In this document: positions 7,534 through 14,876 of the stretch, piece by piece
Layout of the letters: each line of letters opens with the position of its first letter
Position numbering within the stretch: the first letter of the stretch is position 1
Assembly (NCBI GenBank): GCA_016650185.1
Contig: JAENWE010000378.1
Location: 1-15,173, forward strand
Length of the DNA stretch: 15,173 nucleotides
DNA from: Vicinamibacteria bacterium
GTDB lineage: Bacteria > Acidobacteriota > Vicinamibacteria > Fen-336 > JAGNNV01
Reading direction: 5' to 3'
Program-made: the position numbers and the translations under genes
Notes under the pieces: generated by a model
Seen by the model: only the letters and a program-made list of their open reading frames with translations
Told to the model about the DNA's origin: nothing
The model's database searches: none

Positions 7534-7869
7534 ATGGCTAGGAGCGATCGTCCCGGAGCGTTCGAGGAAGTGGTTCTTCTCGCCGTGGCGAGACTCGCTG
7601 ACCAGGGTTATGGGGTCACGATCCTGCGGGAGATCGAAGACTGCACGAACACGCAACCCGCTCTCGGAGCGATCTACGCGACGCTCGAGAGACTCGAGGC
7701 CCGCGGATGGGTCTCTTCCTATCAGGGTGATGCTTCGCCGGTGCGTGGGGGACGCGCGCGGCGGCACTACAAGCTGACCGGGGCCGGCGCCCGGGCGCTT
7801 GAACACACGCGCCGCATTTTCGATCGACTCTGGGATGGCCTGGCTCTGGGCCGCAGGGCGCGATCATGA
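7534..7869 (+). CDS. PadR-family winged-helix transcriptional regulator
   Basis: This is a 111-residue PadR regulator, a dimeric winged-helix DNA-binding protein, usually a repressor of the adjacent transporter. The family core is clear: 'EEVVLLAVARLADQGYGVTI' (the 'vLlal..lgd.gYGv.i' helix), the recognition region 'LGAIYATLERLEARGWVSS' (usual 'gtlY.tL.RLe.rGlv.s'), and the wing 'GGRARRHYKLTGAGARAL'. A short C-terminal dimerisation helix follows. I prefer ATG 7534 over ATG 7519. The 7519 codon falls inside the AT-rich promoter patch and lacks a ribosome-binding site, whereas 7534 follows AGG and gives the usual short N-terminus. The TGA stop overlaps the start of the permease gene as ATGA, so the two are translationally coupled. 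This arrangement is standard for acidobacterial ADOP units. Confidence 0.92.
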   Translation: MARSDRPGAFEEVVLLAVARLADQGYGVTILREIEDCTNTQPALGAIYATLERLEARGWVSSYQGDASPVRGGRARRHYKLTGAGARALEHTRRIFDRLWDGLALGRRARS

Positions 7870-10553
7870 CTACGAACCGCGATCCCAACCCGCCCCGCCT
7901 GGCCGTCCGGCTGGTGCGGCTCACCGCGCCCCTCTCTGATCGAGACTGCATGCTGGGCGACCTCGAGGAGGAGTTCGCGCGGCGACAGGCGACCGGTGAC
8001 CTCAAAGCGCACTGGTGGTTCTGGCAGCAAGCGCTCCGCTCCACGCCCCCGAATCTCGGCCGGCGACGGCTTGAAGCAAGTGCCTGGCAACGGGCGAACC
8101 CCACTCATCGAAAGGGCGACGACGCCATGACCTCCTTCCTCTACGACCTCCGTTTCGCCTGGCGCTCGGTGACCCGCAACAAGCGGCTCGCCGCCACCAT
8201 CGTAGGCACACTCGCCCTCGGCATGGCCACCACCACCGTGATCTTCAGCGTCATCGACGGGGTGATCCTGAATCCCTTCCCGTTCCCGGACCCCGACCGG
8301 CTGGTCGGGGTGGGCACCGCTCTCCCCAAGATTCAGCAAGACGTCACCTTCATCGAGAACATGTCGCCCGCGGAGTACGTGGACATCAAAGGCGCCAGCA
8401 CCACCATGACCGGCAGCGTGGCCTGGGACATGGGGAACCGCCAGGTCTCGGAAGGAGGCTCGACGGAAAACCTCTTCAGCGCTTTCTGGTGGGGCGACGC
8501 GCTGCCCACCCTGGGTGTGCAGGCCGCGGCCGGACGTGGCTTCCTCGACGAAGAGATCAAGGCGGGCAAGAAGGTGGCCATCGTGAGTCACCGGTTCTGG
8601 ACGAACCGGATGGGCGCCGACGCGGAGCGCATCGGCGGTCCGCTGGTGGTGAACGGCGAGGTGTACACACTCGTCGGTGTTCTCCCCCGCCGGGTGCTGG
8701 TCTACGGAACCGATTTGTGGCTGACCATGCCCGTGAGTCCGGGCGTCTATCCCCGCGGCCGGCGCCAGTTCCAACTCCTCGCCCGCCTGACTTCCGGCAA
8801 GACCATGGAGGATGCCAACACAGAGCTCGCCGTGATCGCGGCCCGAACCGACACCCAGTTCCGGTCCGCTCAACCGGAATACGAGATGTGGCGGATGGAA
8901 GCCCGTTCCTTCGTGGACATCAACGTCGGTCTGATGCGACCGGCGGCCGCCATCCTGTTCTTCGCCGCCCTTTTCGTGCTGCTCATCGCCTGCGTCAATG
9001 TGGCGAGCCTCCTCCTCGCCCGGGCCATGCGGCGTAGCCGTGAGATGGCCATGCGCGTGACCCTGGGAGCGCGACGTGGGCAGATCCTTCGTCAGCTCGT
9101 GTGTGAAAGCACACTCCATGCTTTGCTGGGCGCCCTTGTGGGAACAGCACTCGCCACGCAGGGAGTAGGCGCACTGCAGTTCGCGCTGTCCAAGATCACG
9201 GCCCCGGTCCCCGGAGAGATCGCGCTCTCGATGCGTGTTCTGGCCGCGACGCTTCTGGTAACCCTCGTCTCTGGATTCCTGTTCGGCCTCGCCCCCGCTC
9301 TCTACACCCTTCGCAGCAACACCCAGGCAGCGCTGCGGGCCGAGGGGCCGACCGCCACCGGAGGCAGCCAAAGGCTGCGCGCCCATCGTTTCTTCATCGG
9401 CGTTCAGATGGCGTTCGCCGCTCTCCTGGTGGCGTGCAGCGGTCTTCTCGTGCGCAGCCTGGTCCGTCTGCAATCGGTCGACCCGGGCGTCGCCAGTACG
9501 CAGCTTCTCGGGTTCCGCACCACTCTGGCCAGCGAGCGCTACCGCAGTGTCGCCGAGTATCAGCGTTTCTTCGAGACATTGCAGGCGAACCTGGCGTCGC
9601 TCCCCGGCGTCACCTCCGCCACGGTGGCCACCCAGACGCCGCCCAACTATTTCTCCACCAACTCCTTCGTGATCGAAGGGGAGGAAGTGGCGGCGGAAGG
9701 CGGACTCCGCAACGCCTACTTCACCGCGGTCACGCCGAACTATTTCGCCACCATGGGCATTCCCCTGCGCGAAGGCCGACTGTTGAGCGCCGATGACCGG
9801 GCCGGAACGCCTCCTGCCGTGCTCATCAACGAAGCGGCGGCTCGATCCTTCTTCGCCAGGGACTCAGCGCTTGGCAAGCGCCTCCATTTCGGCAAGGGCG
9901 AGCGCGAGGTCATCGCCGAGGTGGTCGGTGTCGTGGCCTCGATGAAGAACCGCGGCCTCGACCGCCTCGCCGCGCCCGAGATCTTCGCCCCTCTCAACCA
10001 GCTCGGCTTCGCCAATCAACTGATGACGGTGGTCCGAACCACCGGCGACCCCATCGGGTTGGCGCCCTCGGTGCGGGAGGCGGTGAAGCAGCTCGACCCC
10101 TTGCAGCCGATCTATCAGGTGCAGACCGTCGACCAGGCCTTCGCGAGTCGCGGCATCCAGCGGCGCATCGCCACCGCCGCGCTCCTCATCTTCGCTTCGT
10201 TCGCCTTGTTTCTCGCCGCGGCCGGCGTGTATTCGGTCGCGTCCTACGCCGCGGCCGCGCGGACTCGAGAGATCGGAGTGCGTATGGCCATTGGCGCCAC
10301 CGGCCGCGATGTCCGTCATCTGGTGGCGCGACAGGCCTTGGCGCCCGTCGCCGTCGGCGCGTTCCTCGGTCTGATCGGCGCGATCGGCGCCGGCAAGGGG
10401 ATGGGTCCCATCCTCTTTGAGATTCAAGGGTATGACCCGGCGACTCTGGCCGTGTCGATGATCCTGCTGGCCATGGTCGCTCTGATGGCCGCAGACGGGC
10501 CGGCTCGAAGGGCCAGCCGGACTGATCTAGTGGCCGCCCTCGGAGCCGACTGA
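7866..10553 (+). CDS. ADOP-type ABC permease (MacB/FtsX-like, with N-terminal prefix domain)
   Basis: This is an 895-residue inner-membrane permease of the acidobacterial duplicated orphan permease type. Residues 1-85 form a cytoplasmic permease prefix domain ('DCMLGDLEEEFARR', 'HWWFWQQAL'). An in-frame ATG at 8127 ('MTSFLYDLRFAWRSV') is where prefix-less relatives usually begin. Two MacB-like halves follow. The first has a membrane helix at ~108-131, a periplasmic core domain at ~135-350 and three helices in the FtsX region at ~358-485 ('EMAMRVTLGARRGQILRQL'). The second has a helix at ~508-530, a periplasmic domain at ~535-760 and FtsX helices at ~770-885 ('REIGVRMAIGATGRDVRHLV'). Each 'EMAMR/EIGVRMA.GA' motif is the ATPase-coupling segment. 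No ATP-binding subunit is nearby, which is usual for this family. The substrate is unknown; MacB relatives handle antibiotics, peptides or lipids, or transmit mechanical signals. Its last 27 bases overlap the convergent barrel gene. Confidence 0.95.
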   Translation: MTTNRDPNPPRLAVRLVRLTAPLSDRDCMLGDLEEEFARRQATGDLKAHWWFWQQALRSTPPNLGRRRLEASAWQRANPTHRKGDDAMTSFLYDLRFAWRSVTRNKRLAATIVGTLALGMATTTVIFSVIDGVILNPFPFPDPDRLVGVGTALPKIQQDVTFIENMSPAEYVDIKGASTTMTGSVAWDMGNRQVSEGGSTENLFSAFWWGDALPTLGVQAAAGRGFLDEEIKAGKKVAIVSHRFWTNRMGADAERIGGPLVVNGEVYTLVGVLPRRVLVYGTDLWLTMPVSPGVYPRGRRQFQLLARLTSGKTMEDANTELAVIAARTDTQFRSAQPEYEMWRMEARSFVDINVGLMRPAAAILFFAALFVLLIACVNVASLLLARAMRRSREMAMRVTLGARRGQILRQLVCESTLHALLGALVGTALATQGVGALQFALSKITAPVPGEIALSMRVLAATLLVTLVSGFLFGLAPALYTLRSNTQAALRAEGPTATGGSQRLRAHRFFIGVQMAFAALLVACSGLLVRSLVRLQSVDPGVASTQLLGFRTTLASERYRSVAEYQRFFETLQANLASLPGVTSATVATQTPPNYFSTNSFVIEGEEVAAEGGLRNAYFTAVTPNYFATMGIPLREGRLLSADDRAGTPPAVLINEAAARSFFARDSALGKRLHFGKGEREVIAEVVGVVASMKNRGLDRLAAPEIFAPLNQLGFANQLMTVVRTTGDPIGLAPSVREAVKQLDPLQPIYQVQTVDQAFASRGIQRRIATAALLIFASFALFLAAAGVYSVASYAAAARTREIGVRMAIGATGRDVRHLVARQALAPVAVGAFLGLIGAIGAGKGMGPILFEIQGYDPATLAVSMILLAMVALMAADGPARRASRTDLVAALGAD

Positions 10554-11765
10554 CCGCGCCGGTGGCGGGAGAGGCTCAGGCTTGGGCAGACATCTTGGAC
10601 CCTCCGCCGCCGTCGTCGTGCCGTTGATCCGAACTCTCCTCGTTGTCCGCGATCTGTCGCTGGCTGCGCTCTTCGCGGGTCCTTGGGGCGATTGACTCGT
10701 CAGCGGCCTGAGGATCCGCGCCGCATCCACGCTCGCGAGGACGCGGTACGAATAGTCCGCTTCGCCCTCGTAGGCGTGAACCCTGGCCGAAACCTCGATG
10801 CGCAACGACGGTGCGGGCCGGAACTCGCGCGCCACCCCGGCTTCGAAGTAATCGCGAGCAGCCGGGAACCGCGACCCGTCACGGCGGATGACTCCGTAGT
10901 TCGGGTCCCCTTCGACTTTCACAAAGTCACGAGCGTGCCAGTACAGGGCATGGGCCCGCAGACGCTCGCGTCGATAGACGGCGCGGAGGAATGCCCCCCC
11001 GCCGCGGATTCCGTCTCCGGCGCGCGACCGATCCGGTTCGTACGCGGAGATCACGCCCGCGGCGAAAATCGACAGCCGGCTCTCTCCGCGGCGCCACACG
11101 TCCACGCCAACACCGGCGGCCGCGGCGAAACTGTCGCTGACCGCGCCGAACTCGGAGAGCTGCCCGCCCTCGTGGACCACGTGGGCCTGAGCCAGGCCGA
11201 GGGTCCGATTCCGCCGCTTCTCGAAGAGGAAGCCCGCGTTGAGGCGTTCCCGGTGGGCGACGGTGTTGATGCGCTGCCAGGACAGCCACGCGTCGTGCGT
11301 CCGCGAATCGGTGCTGCCCTTCCACTGAAGACCAGCTTCCCAGGGCCGCTCGAACGAAAGGGTCTCGATCTGCAGAGGAGGAAGGAGCCCGTGCGGCGTC
11401 TGGACGTCCGGGCCCAGCGCGGTGGTCGCGCGTCCCGGGTCCCGCGTTCCGAACACCAGAAGGCTCGCAGGCGATCCGATATGCAGGGCCAGCACGGGGC
11501 GCGCTTCCTCGATGGCCTTCTCCGAGCCGAACTGCTGACGGCCGGTGCCGCCAAGGTCGAGGCCGGCGTGGTCCGAGAGCGGCCAGGTCACGAAGGCGCG
11601 CGCCCAGGCTCCGAGAAGCGTCTCACCGGTCCGAAAAGGGCCGAAGAACTCCGTGTTGTCGGCGAAGAACAGGGTCTGGAACCTCAGCTCGAGCGGCCGA
11701 TCCTCGGCGCGGGCCACGGACGCAAGCGTGAGCAAGACGATTGCCGGGGCGGCTCGTGCCCACAT
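10527..11765 (-). CDS. Probable outer-membrane beta-barrel protein with long C-terminal tail
   Basis: I do not recognise a named family. The protein has 412 residues with a clear signal peptide ('MWARAAPAIVLLTLASVARA', cleaved before 'EDRPL'). The body, residues 22 to about 350, consists of alternating polar/hydrophobic stretches with many aromatic and glycine residues ('GETLLGAWARAFVTWPL', 'WEAGLQWKGS', 'LRAHALYWHARDF', 'SLRIEVSARVHAYEG'). That pattern suggests an outer-membrane barrel. After the last strand-like segment ('YSYRVLASVDAARIL') there are about 60 residues rich in Ser, Arg, Thr and Pro that do not look like barrel. They end in the overlap with the permease gene. The start is firm: GGAGGA lies just upstream of ATG 11765. 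It follows the M28 peptidase gene by 30 bases on the same strand, so cotranscription is likely. The barrel assignment is inference. Confidence 0.72.
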   Translation of the reverse strand: MWARAAPAIVLLTLASVARAEDRPLELRFQTLFFADNTEFFGPFRTGETLLGAWARAFVTWPLSDHAGLDLGGTGRQQFGSEKAIEEARPVLALHIGSPASLLVFGTRDPGRATTALGPDVQTPHGLLPPLQIETLSFERPWEAGLQWKGSTDSRTHDAWLSWQRINTVAHRERLNAGFLFEKRRNRTLGLAQAHVVHEGGQLSEFGAVSDSFAAAAGVGVDVWRRGESRLSIFAAGVISAYEPDRSRAGDGIRGGGAFLRAVYRRERLRAHALYWHARDFVKVEGDPNYGVIRRDGSRFPAARDYFEAGVAREFRPAPSLRIEVSARVHAYEGEADYSYRVLASVDAARILRPLTSQSPQGPAKSAASDRSRTTRRVRINGTTTAAEGPRCLPKPEPLPPPARSVGSEGGH

Positions 11766-11767
11766 GC

Positions 11768-11785
11768 TCCTCCGCGATCTCGCGG
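11768..11785 (-). promoter_or_regulatory. Ribosome-binding site of the barrel gene with an adjoining dyad
   Basis: On the minus strand the dyad CCGCGA-GA-TCGCGG (11785-11772) runs directly into the Shine-Dalgarno GGAGGA (11773-11768), so the dyad's last two bases are the first two of the ribosome-binding site. Folded as CCGCG/CGCGG with an AGAT loop it could make a small hairpin that competes with ribosome binding. The site supports the start at 11765. A regulatory role is speculative. Confidence 0.45.
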
Positions 11786-11795
11786 TGGCCCCGCG

Positions 11796-13184
11796 TCAGT
11801 GTCCGGAAGTCTTGATGTTCATCTCCGCTCGCGCCGGCGAGACGTAGGCCGTCACGGAACTTTCGTGGCCGGCGTCGTCGATCGCGGCCACTCCGAACAC
11901 GTGGTCGTCGATCTGGATGTTTGGCAGGATCAGGTTCGTGACGTTCCCGACCGCCAGTTCGTGCTGCCAGTCCGGACCCCAGGCCTCACGCCAGAAGACG
12001 CGATAGGCGACGGCGCCCGGTGAGGCCGCCCAGGTCAGGTTCGCGTCGTATCCCGATGGAGCGCGCGTGATCCCTGGCTGGCCGCGTTCATTCATCACCG
12101 AAGGCGGCGGCGGGGCCAGGGCGAGCGTGGCCGCGACCGCGGCGTTGACCCGCGCGTTCTGGGCAAGGTAGGCGAGCGAGATGCCCTCGAAGGTGTCGCG
12201 CACGTCGTGCTGCCGGGTGAAGTTCTCACGCGATTCACGGAAGCCCACGGCCGCGAAGCCCAGCTGGTTGTAGGCGGTGTGATCGCCGCCCCGTCCGAAC
12301 CGGTCGGAGCGCGACATCGGACGCACCTTGTGGGAAGGCACATAGCGGGCGCCCCAGCGCTGCACGAAGCGGGCGAGAGAGCGCGAGGGTGAATCCTCCG
12401 GACCTTCCGAGTACACGCGGATCGTGGCACCATCGACGATCCTGCTGCCGCCCCTGTCGTTCCCGACGATGTCGTTGTTCAGGACGGCCTGGATGGGAAT
12501 CTTCTGGTCGACCGCCTTCTTCGCGTGCAACCAGGCGCCCATGAGCCCCTGCTCTTCCCCCACGTGAGCCATGAACACGAGCGTGGCATCGAAGTCGATC
12601 CCGCTCTGGGAGAACACACGCGAGAGTTCGATGGCGAGCGCGGTCCCGCTGCCGTCGTCGTTCACTCCGGGGGCCGGGTTGTCGAGGGGTGCCGCAGGAT
12701 CGAGCGACGTGGTTCTCGGCCCGGGCGCGCCCCCCGCGTTACTGTTGCCCTGACCGCCCGCGAAGGCCACGGTGTCGTAGTGCCCGCTGATATAGATGCG
12801 GCGCGGGCTCTTCCCGGGCAGGGCGGCAATGACATTCCGAAGCTCGACATCGCGGGTGATGCGGCCCTGCTTGAGGACGTTGTAGCTGTCGAAACTCACC
12901 TGTAGTTTCGGGCTGTAGCTCTGCATCTCCTGGCGGATCCACTCCCGGGCGGCGCCGATGCCGCGGGTGGGAGAGTCGGTGGACGAGAGGCTGCTGCGCG
13001 TCTCGAAGCTTTCGAGCTTCTTGAGAATGGCGCCAAGGCGCTCCTCGGAAACCGCTCCAACGAGCTTCACGATCTGGGGATCGAGATCCTCCATTGGCGC
13101 GGCGGTCGCCATCGCGGAAACGGCCAGGGCCACCAGCCCGGCGATGAACGGCGGCGGTGTCATCTTCGTGGGTCGCAACAGCAT
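11796..13184 (-). CDS. Secreted M28-family zinc aminopeptidase with C-terminal FN3-like domain
   Basis: This is an exported di-zinc M28 peptidase of 462 residues. The family removes N-terminal amino acids from peptides. A signal peptide spans residues 1-29 ('FIAGLVALAVSAMATAA'). The metal and catalytic residues are all present: His135 and Asp137 in 'SGHYDTV', Asp176/177 in 'PGVNDDGSGTA', the Glu210-Glu211 pair in 'VGEEQGLMGA' (general base and zinc ligand), Asp238 in 'NNDIVGN' and His326 in 'TRQHDVRDT'. Residues about 365-455 look like a fibronectin-III-type beta-sandwich ('AVAYRVFWREAWGPDW', 'HVFGVAAIDDAGHES'), a known appendage in this family. The start at 13184 is well supported by AAGGAGG eight bases upstream. 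The barrel-protein gene follows after 30 bases on the same strand. It appears intact and active. Confidence 0.95.
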   Translation of the reverse strand: MLLRPTKMTPPPFIAGLVALAVSAMATAAPMEDLDPQIVKLVGAVSEERLGAILKKLESFETRSSLSSTDSPTRGIGAAREWIRQEMQSYSPKLQVSFDSYNVLKQGRITRDVELRNVIAALPGKSPRRIYISGHYDTVAFAGGQGNSNAGGAPGPRTTSLDPAAPLDNPAPGVNDDGSGTALAIELSRVFSQSGIDFDATLVFMAHVGEEQGLMGAWLHAKKAVDQKIPIQAVLNNDIVGNDRGGSRIVDGATIRVYSEGPEDSPSRSLARFVQRWGARYVPSHKVRPMSRSDRFGRGGDHTAYNQLGFAAVGFRESRENFTRQHDVRDTFEGISLAYLAQNARVNAAVAATLALAPPPPSVMNERGQPGITRAPSGYDANLTWAASPGAVAYRVFWREAWGPDWQHELAVGNVTNLILPNIQIDDHVFGVAAIDDAGHESSVTAYVSPARAEMNIKTSGH

Positions 13185-13517
13185 CTGGAGATCCTCCTTG
13201 ATCGGAACGCGGGGATGCTACCCCTCCTGAGAGATATTTCCTCCTCCCTGCGCTGCCGATGAGCCCGGGTAGTTCGACGAGAATCGACAGAGGCCGGTGA
13301 GCAAAGAGGGGTCGACGAGCAAACGGGAACAGCCGAAGGGCCGTCAAGGGGCTTGTGGAACGCCGTCAGCGTGGCCGTCAAGGACCACCGACCGAAGCGT
13401 GACCCGGCAGAAACAGTGTCCGGCCAATCACCTATCATTGGGCCTTGGAGATCCTCGGCAAGATCCCTTTCGGTCGGGCCGGGACTCTCGCCAACGTCGG
13501 GCTAGGGAGACGAAACG
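13185..13517. other. 333-base divergent intergenic region
   Basis: This region separates the divergent M28 (-) and cNMP-binding (+) genes and should hold both promoters. It contains the strong M28 ribosome-binding site (13193-13199, AAGGAGG on the minus strand), the 11-base direct repeat GGCCGTCAAGG at 13339-13349 and 13373-13383, and a dyad at 13422-13444. I see no coding region; short open frames here are shadows extending into the cNMP gene. Confidence 0.55.
13422..13444. promoter_or_regulatory. Dyad upstream of the cNMP-binding gene
   Basis: GGCCAAT (13422-13428) and ATTGG with a following GCC (13437-13444) form an inverted repeat around an 8-base centre; the arms pair for five bases and then resume after one bulged base. 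The centre runs into TATCAT (13433-13438), a possible -10 element on the plus strand about 80 bases before the start codon. It may be an operator overlapping the promoter. There is no independent support. Confidence 0.35.
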
Positions 13518-14174
13518 ATGCAAGTCAAGAAATTGATGAAGGGCGATGTCCTATGGGCACATGGCGAGCTCGCGACCACGATCGCGTTCGTGGACGACGG
13601 CCGTCTGGGCATCAAGACCGAGGACGGCCTGATCAGCATCGTGGGACCCGCCGGCGTCATCGGTGAGAGCGCCCTCCTCGCGGAAGCAGGCGAGCCACCT
13701 CAGCGGCGCGCCGCCGTCATTGCCCTGCAACCTTCGATCGTCACCGAGTATCCGGTCAGCTTCGTCCAGGAGAGCGTGGGCGCCGGTTTGCCGCGACGGA
13801 TTCTGCGCACGCTCATCGGCCAGACCATCACCAACGCGTGCTTCGTCCTCGCGGCGCACCCCGACGTGCCGTTGATCACGAAGTCGATGAGCGCCTTGAT
13901 CCACAACCTCGCCGAGTCGAAGAGCATGGTGGGCAACGTGCGGAGCTGGGAGGCGTTCTCGACGGACTTCGCCTATCTCTTCTCCCTCCGCGACGCCGTC
14001 GGAGATGTCCGCACGCGCATGGTGCCGATCGCGTTCTTCGTCACCCGCAGCGAGGCGCTGCTGGAGGCGTCGGCCAATCTCAAGCGCCTGGTCGGAGACC
14101 CCGAGATCGCCAAGTTCCTCGACAGCTTCATCGCAGTTGAGAAAGAGCGGATCGAAGCGGTCGAGTTCGTCTAG
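13518..14174 (+). CDS. Cyclic-nucleotide-binding-domain protein with unknown helical C-terminal half
   Basis: This is a 218-residue protein. Residues 1-85 look like a compact Crp-type cyclic-nucleotide-binding domain. The N-terminal strands run 'GDVLWAHGELATTIAFVDDG' and continue with 'RLGIKTEDG'. The phosphate-binding cassette follows at 48-66, 'IGESALLAEAGEPPQRRAAV'. It has Gly49-Glu50 and Arg63/64, matching the family's 'FGE.aLl...R.A', but with a somewhat longer loop. The usual N-terminal helix is missing. From about residue 88 the protein is predicted helical and shows no helix-turn-helix, kinase, channel or GGDEF signature, so it is not an ordinary Crp/Fnr regulator. I do not recognise this half. 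There is no signal peptide or membrane segment. An AGGGAGA sequence about nine bases before ATG 13518 supports the start. It is convergent with the DUF1697 gene, 53 bases away. Confidence 0.8.
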   Translation: MQVKKLMKGDVLWAHGELATTIAFVDDGRLGIKTEDGLISIVGPAGVIGESALLAEAGEPPQRRAAVIALQPSIVTEYPVSFVQESVGAGLPRRILRTLIGQTITNACFVLAAHPDVPLITKSMSALIHNLAESKSMVGNVRSWEAFSTDFAYLFSLRDAVGDVRTRMVPIAFFVTRSEALLEASANLKRLVGDPEIAKFLDSFIAVEKERIEAVEFV

Positions 14175-14227
14175 CGCGGCAGAGGGTATGGACTCCTGTC
14201 CGCTGGACGGTGGCTGCTCAAGTGGGT

Positions 14228-14791
14228 TTACGAGTGATCCCGGACTTCGAGAGCCGGTCGATCAGCCCCCCCCTCACCCAAGACCCTGGCGATCGCGGTC
14301 ATGGTGTTCCAGTTGCGCGTGGTGACCGGTACCCCAAAGAGCCGGTCGAACGTGCCGAGGTAGCCGATGACCTTCATGTGGCGCCGGTACAGGCCGAAGA
14401 CGAACCGGTTGTCCCTCGCCAGGAGTTTCAGCAGCCACGTGCCGCTGGAGGGAAGGCTCATGGGCATCGACGGCGCCGAGCGGGGGCGTCGGGACAGGAC
14501 GCTGACGAAGCGTACGATGTCGGGTCGTATGGGCTGGTCCGCGAAATGATTGTGAGACATCAGCCTGACAATCTCGCGACCCTGGCAGATCATGATCTCC
14601 GTATTAAAGGGAAGCCTGGATGCCAATTCGGCGCGGAGTTGCGTCCGGGTGACCGGTTGTCGTATCACAAAGGTGCCAGCCGCGCCGATGTTGACCGCAT
14701 CGAGGTGCTTCAGTTGTTGGGTGAGCGTGGTTGGCCGGAAGGTCCTGTGACCCCCGACGTTGACCCCTCTCAGAAGAACCACGAGTGCCAC
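14228..14791 (-). CDS. DUF1697 domain protein
   Basis: This is a 187-residue protein of the DUF1697 family, small cytoplasmic proteins of unknown function widespread in soil bacteria. The N-terminal signature 'LVVLLRGVNVGGHRTF' (family 'ai.LLRGiNVGG...v') and the C-terminal 'GVPVTTRNWNTMTAIA' (family '.tTRNWnTv..l') are both clear. The segment in between is less typical: the usual 'v.SGNvvF' motif appears as 'NIGAAGTFVIRQ'. The start is GTG 14791. It is well supported by AGGAGGG at 14803-14797 with a five-base spacer, and the product begins immediately with the first family strand. The length is normal. Divergent DNA to its right has no clear partner gene, and its left neighbour is convergent, so it is probably transcribed alone. 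Confidence 0.9.
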   Translation of the reverse strand: MALVVLLRGVNVGGHRTFRPTTLTQQLKHLDAVNIGAAGTFVIRQPVTRTQLRAELASRLPFNTEIMICQGREIVRLMSHNHFADQPIRPDIVRFVSVLSRRPRSAPSMPMSLPSSGTWLLKLLARDNRFVFGLYRRHMKVIGYLGTFDRLFGVPVTTRNWNTMTAIARVLGEGGADRPALEVRDHS

Positions 14792-14796
14792 GAGTT

Positions 14797-14803
14797 CCCT
14801 CCT
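14797..14803 (-). promoter_or_regulatory. Ribosome-binding site fixing the GTG start of the DUF1697 gene
   Basis: AGGAGGG on the minus strand lies five bases before GTG 14791. No ATG in frame gives a better start, so this site decides the choice of a GTG codon. Confidence 0.75.
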
Positions 14804-14876
14804 GCTGCTAAGAAACCCGTGCCCGAATGGCCCATTTCAGGCATTTTACCCGCACTGCGAGGACCCCGACGCATGG

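Noticed and set aside
7767..9473. Long minus-strand open frame (568 codons)
   Set aside because: It is antisense to the PadR and ADOP genes, which have unmistakable motifs; its product is Gly/His/Glu-rich without domains.
10683..12023. Plus-strand open frame (446 codons)
   Set aside because: It covers the barrel gene and the end of the M28 gene on the opposite strand. The M28 motifs and strong ribosome-binding sites are on the minus strand.
13339..13383. Direct repeat GGCCGTCAAGG as a CRISPR-like or iteron array
   Set aside because: There are only two 11-base copies, with no regular spacing or further units.
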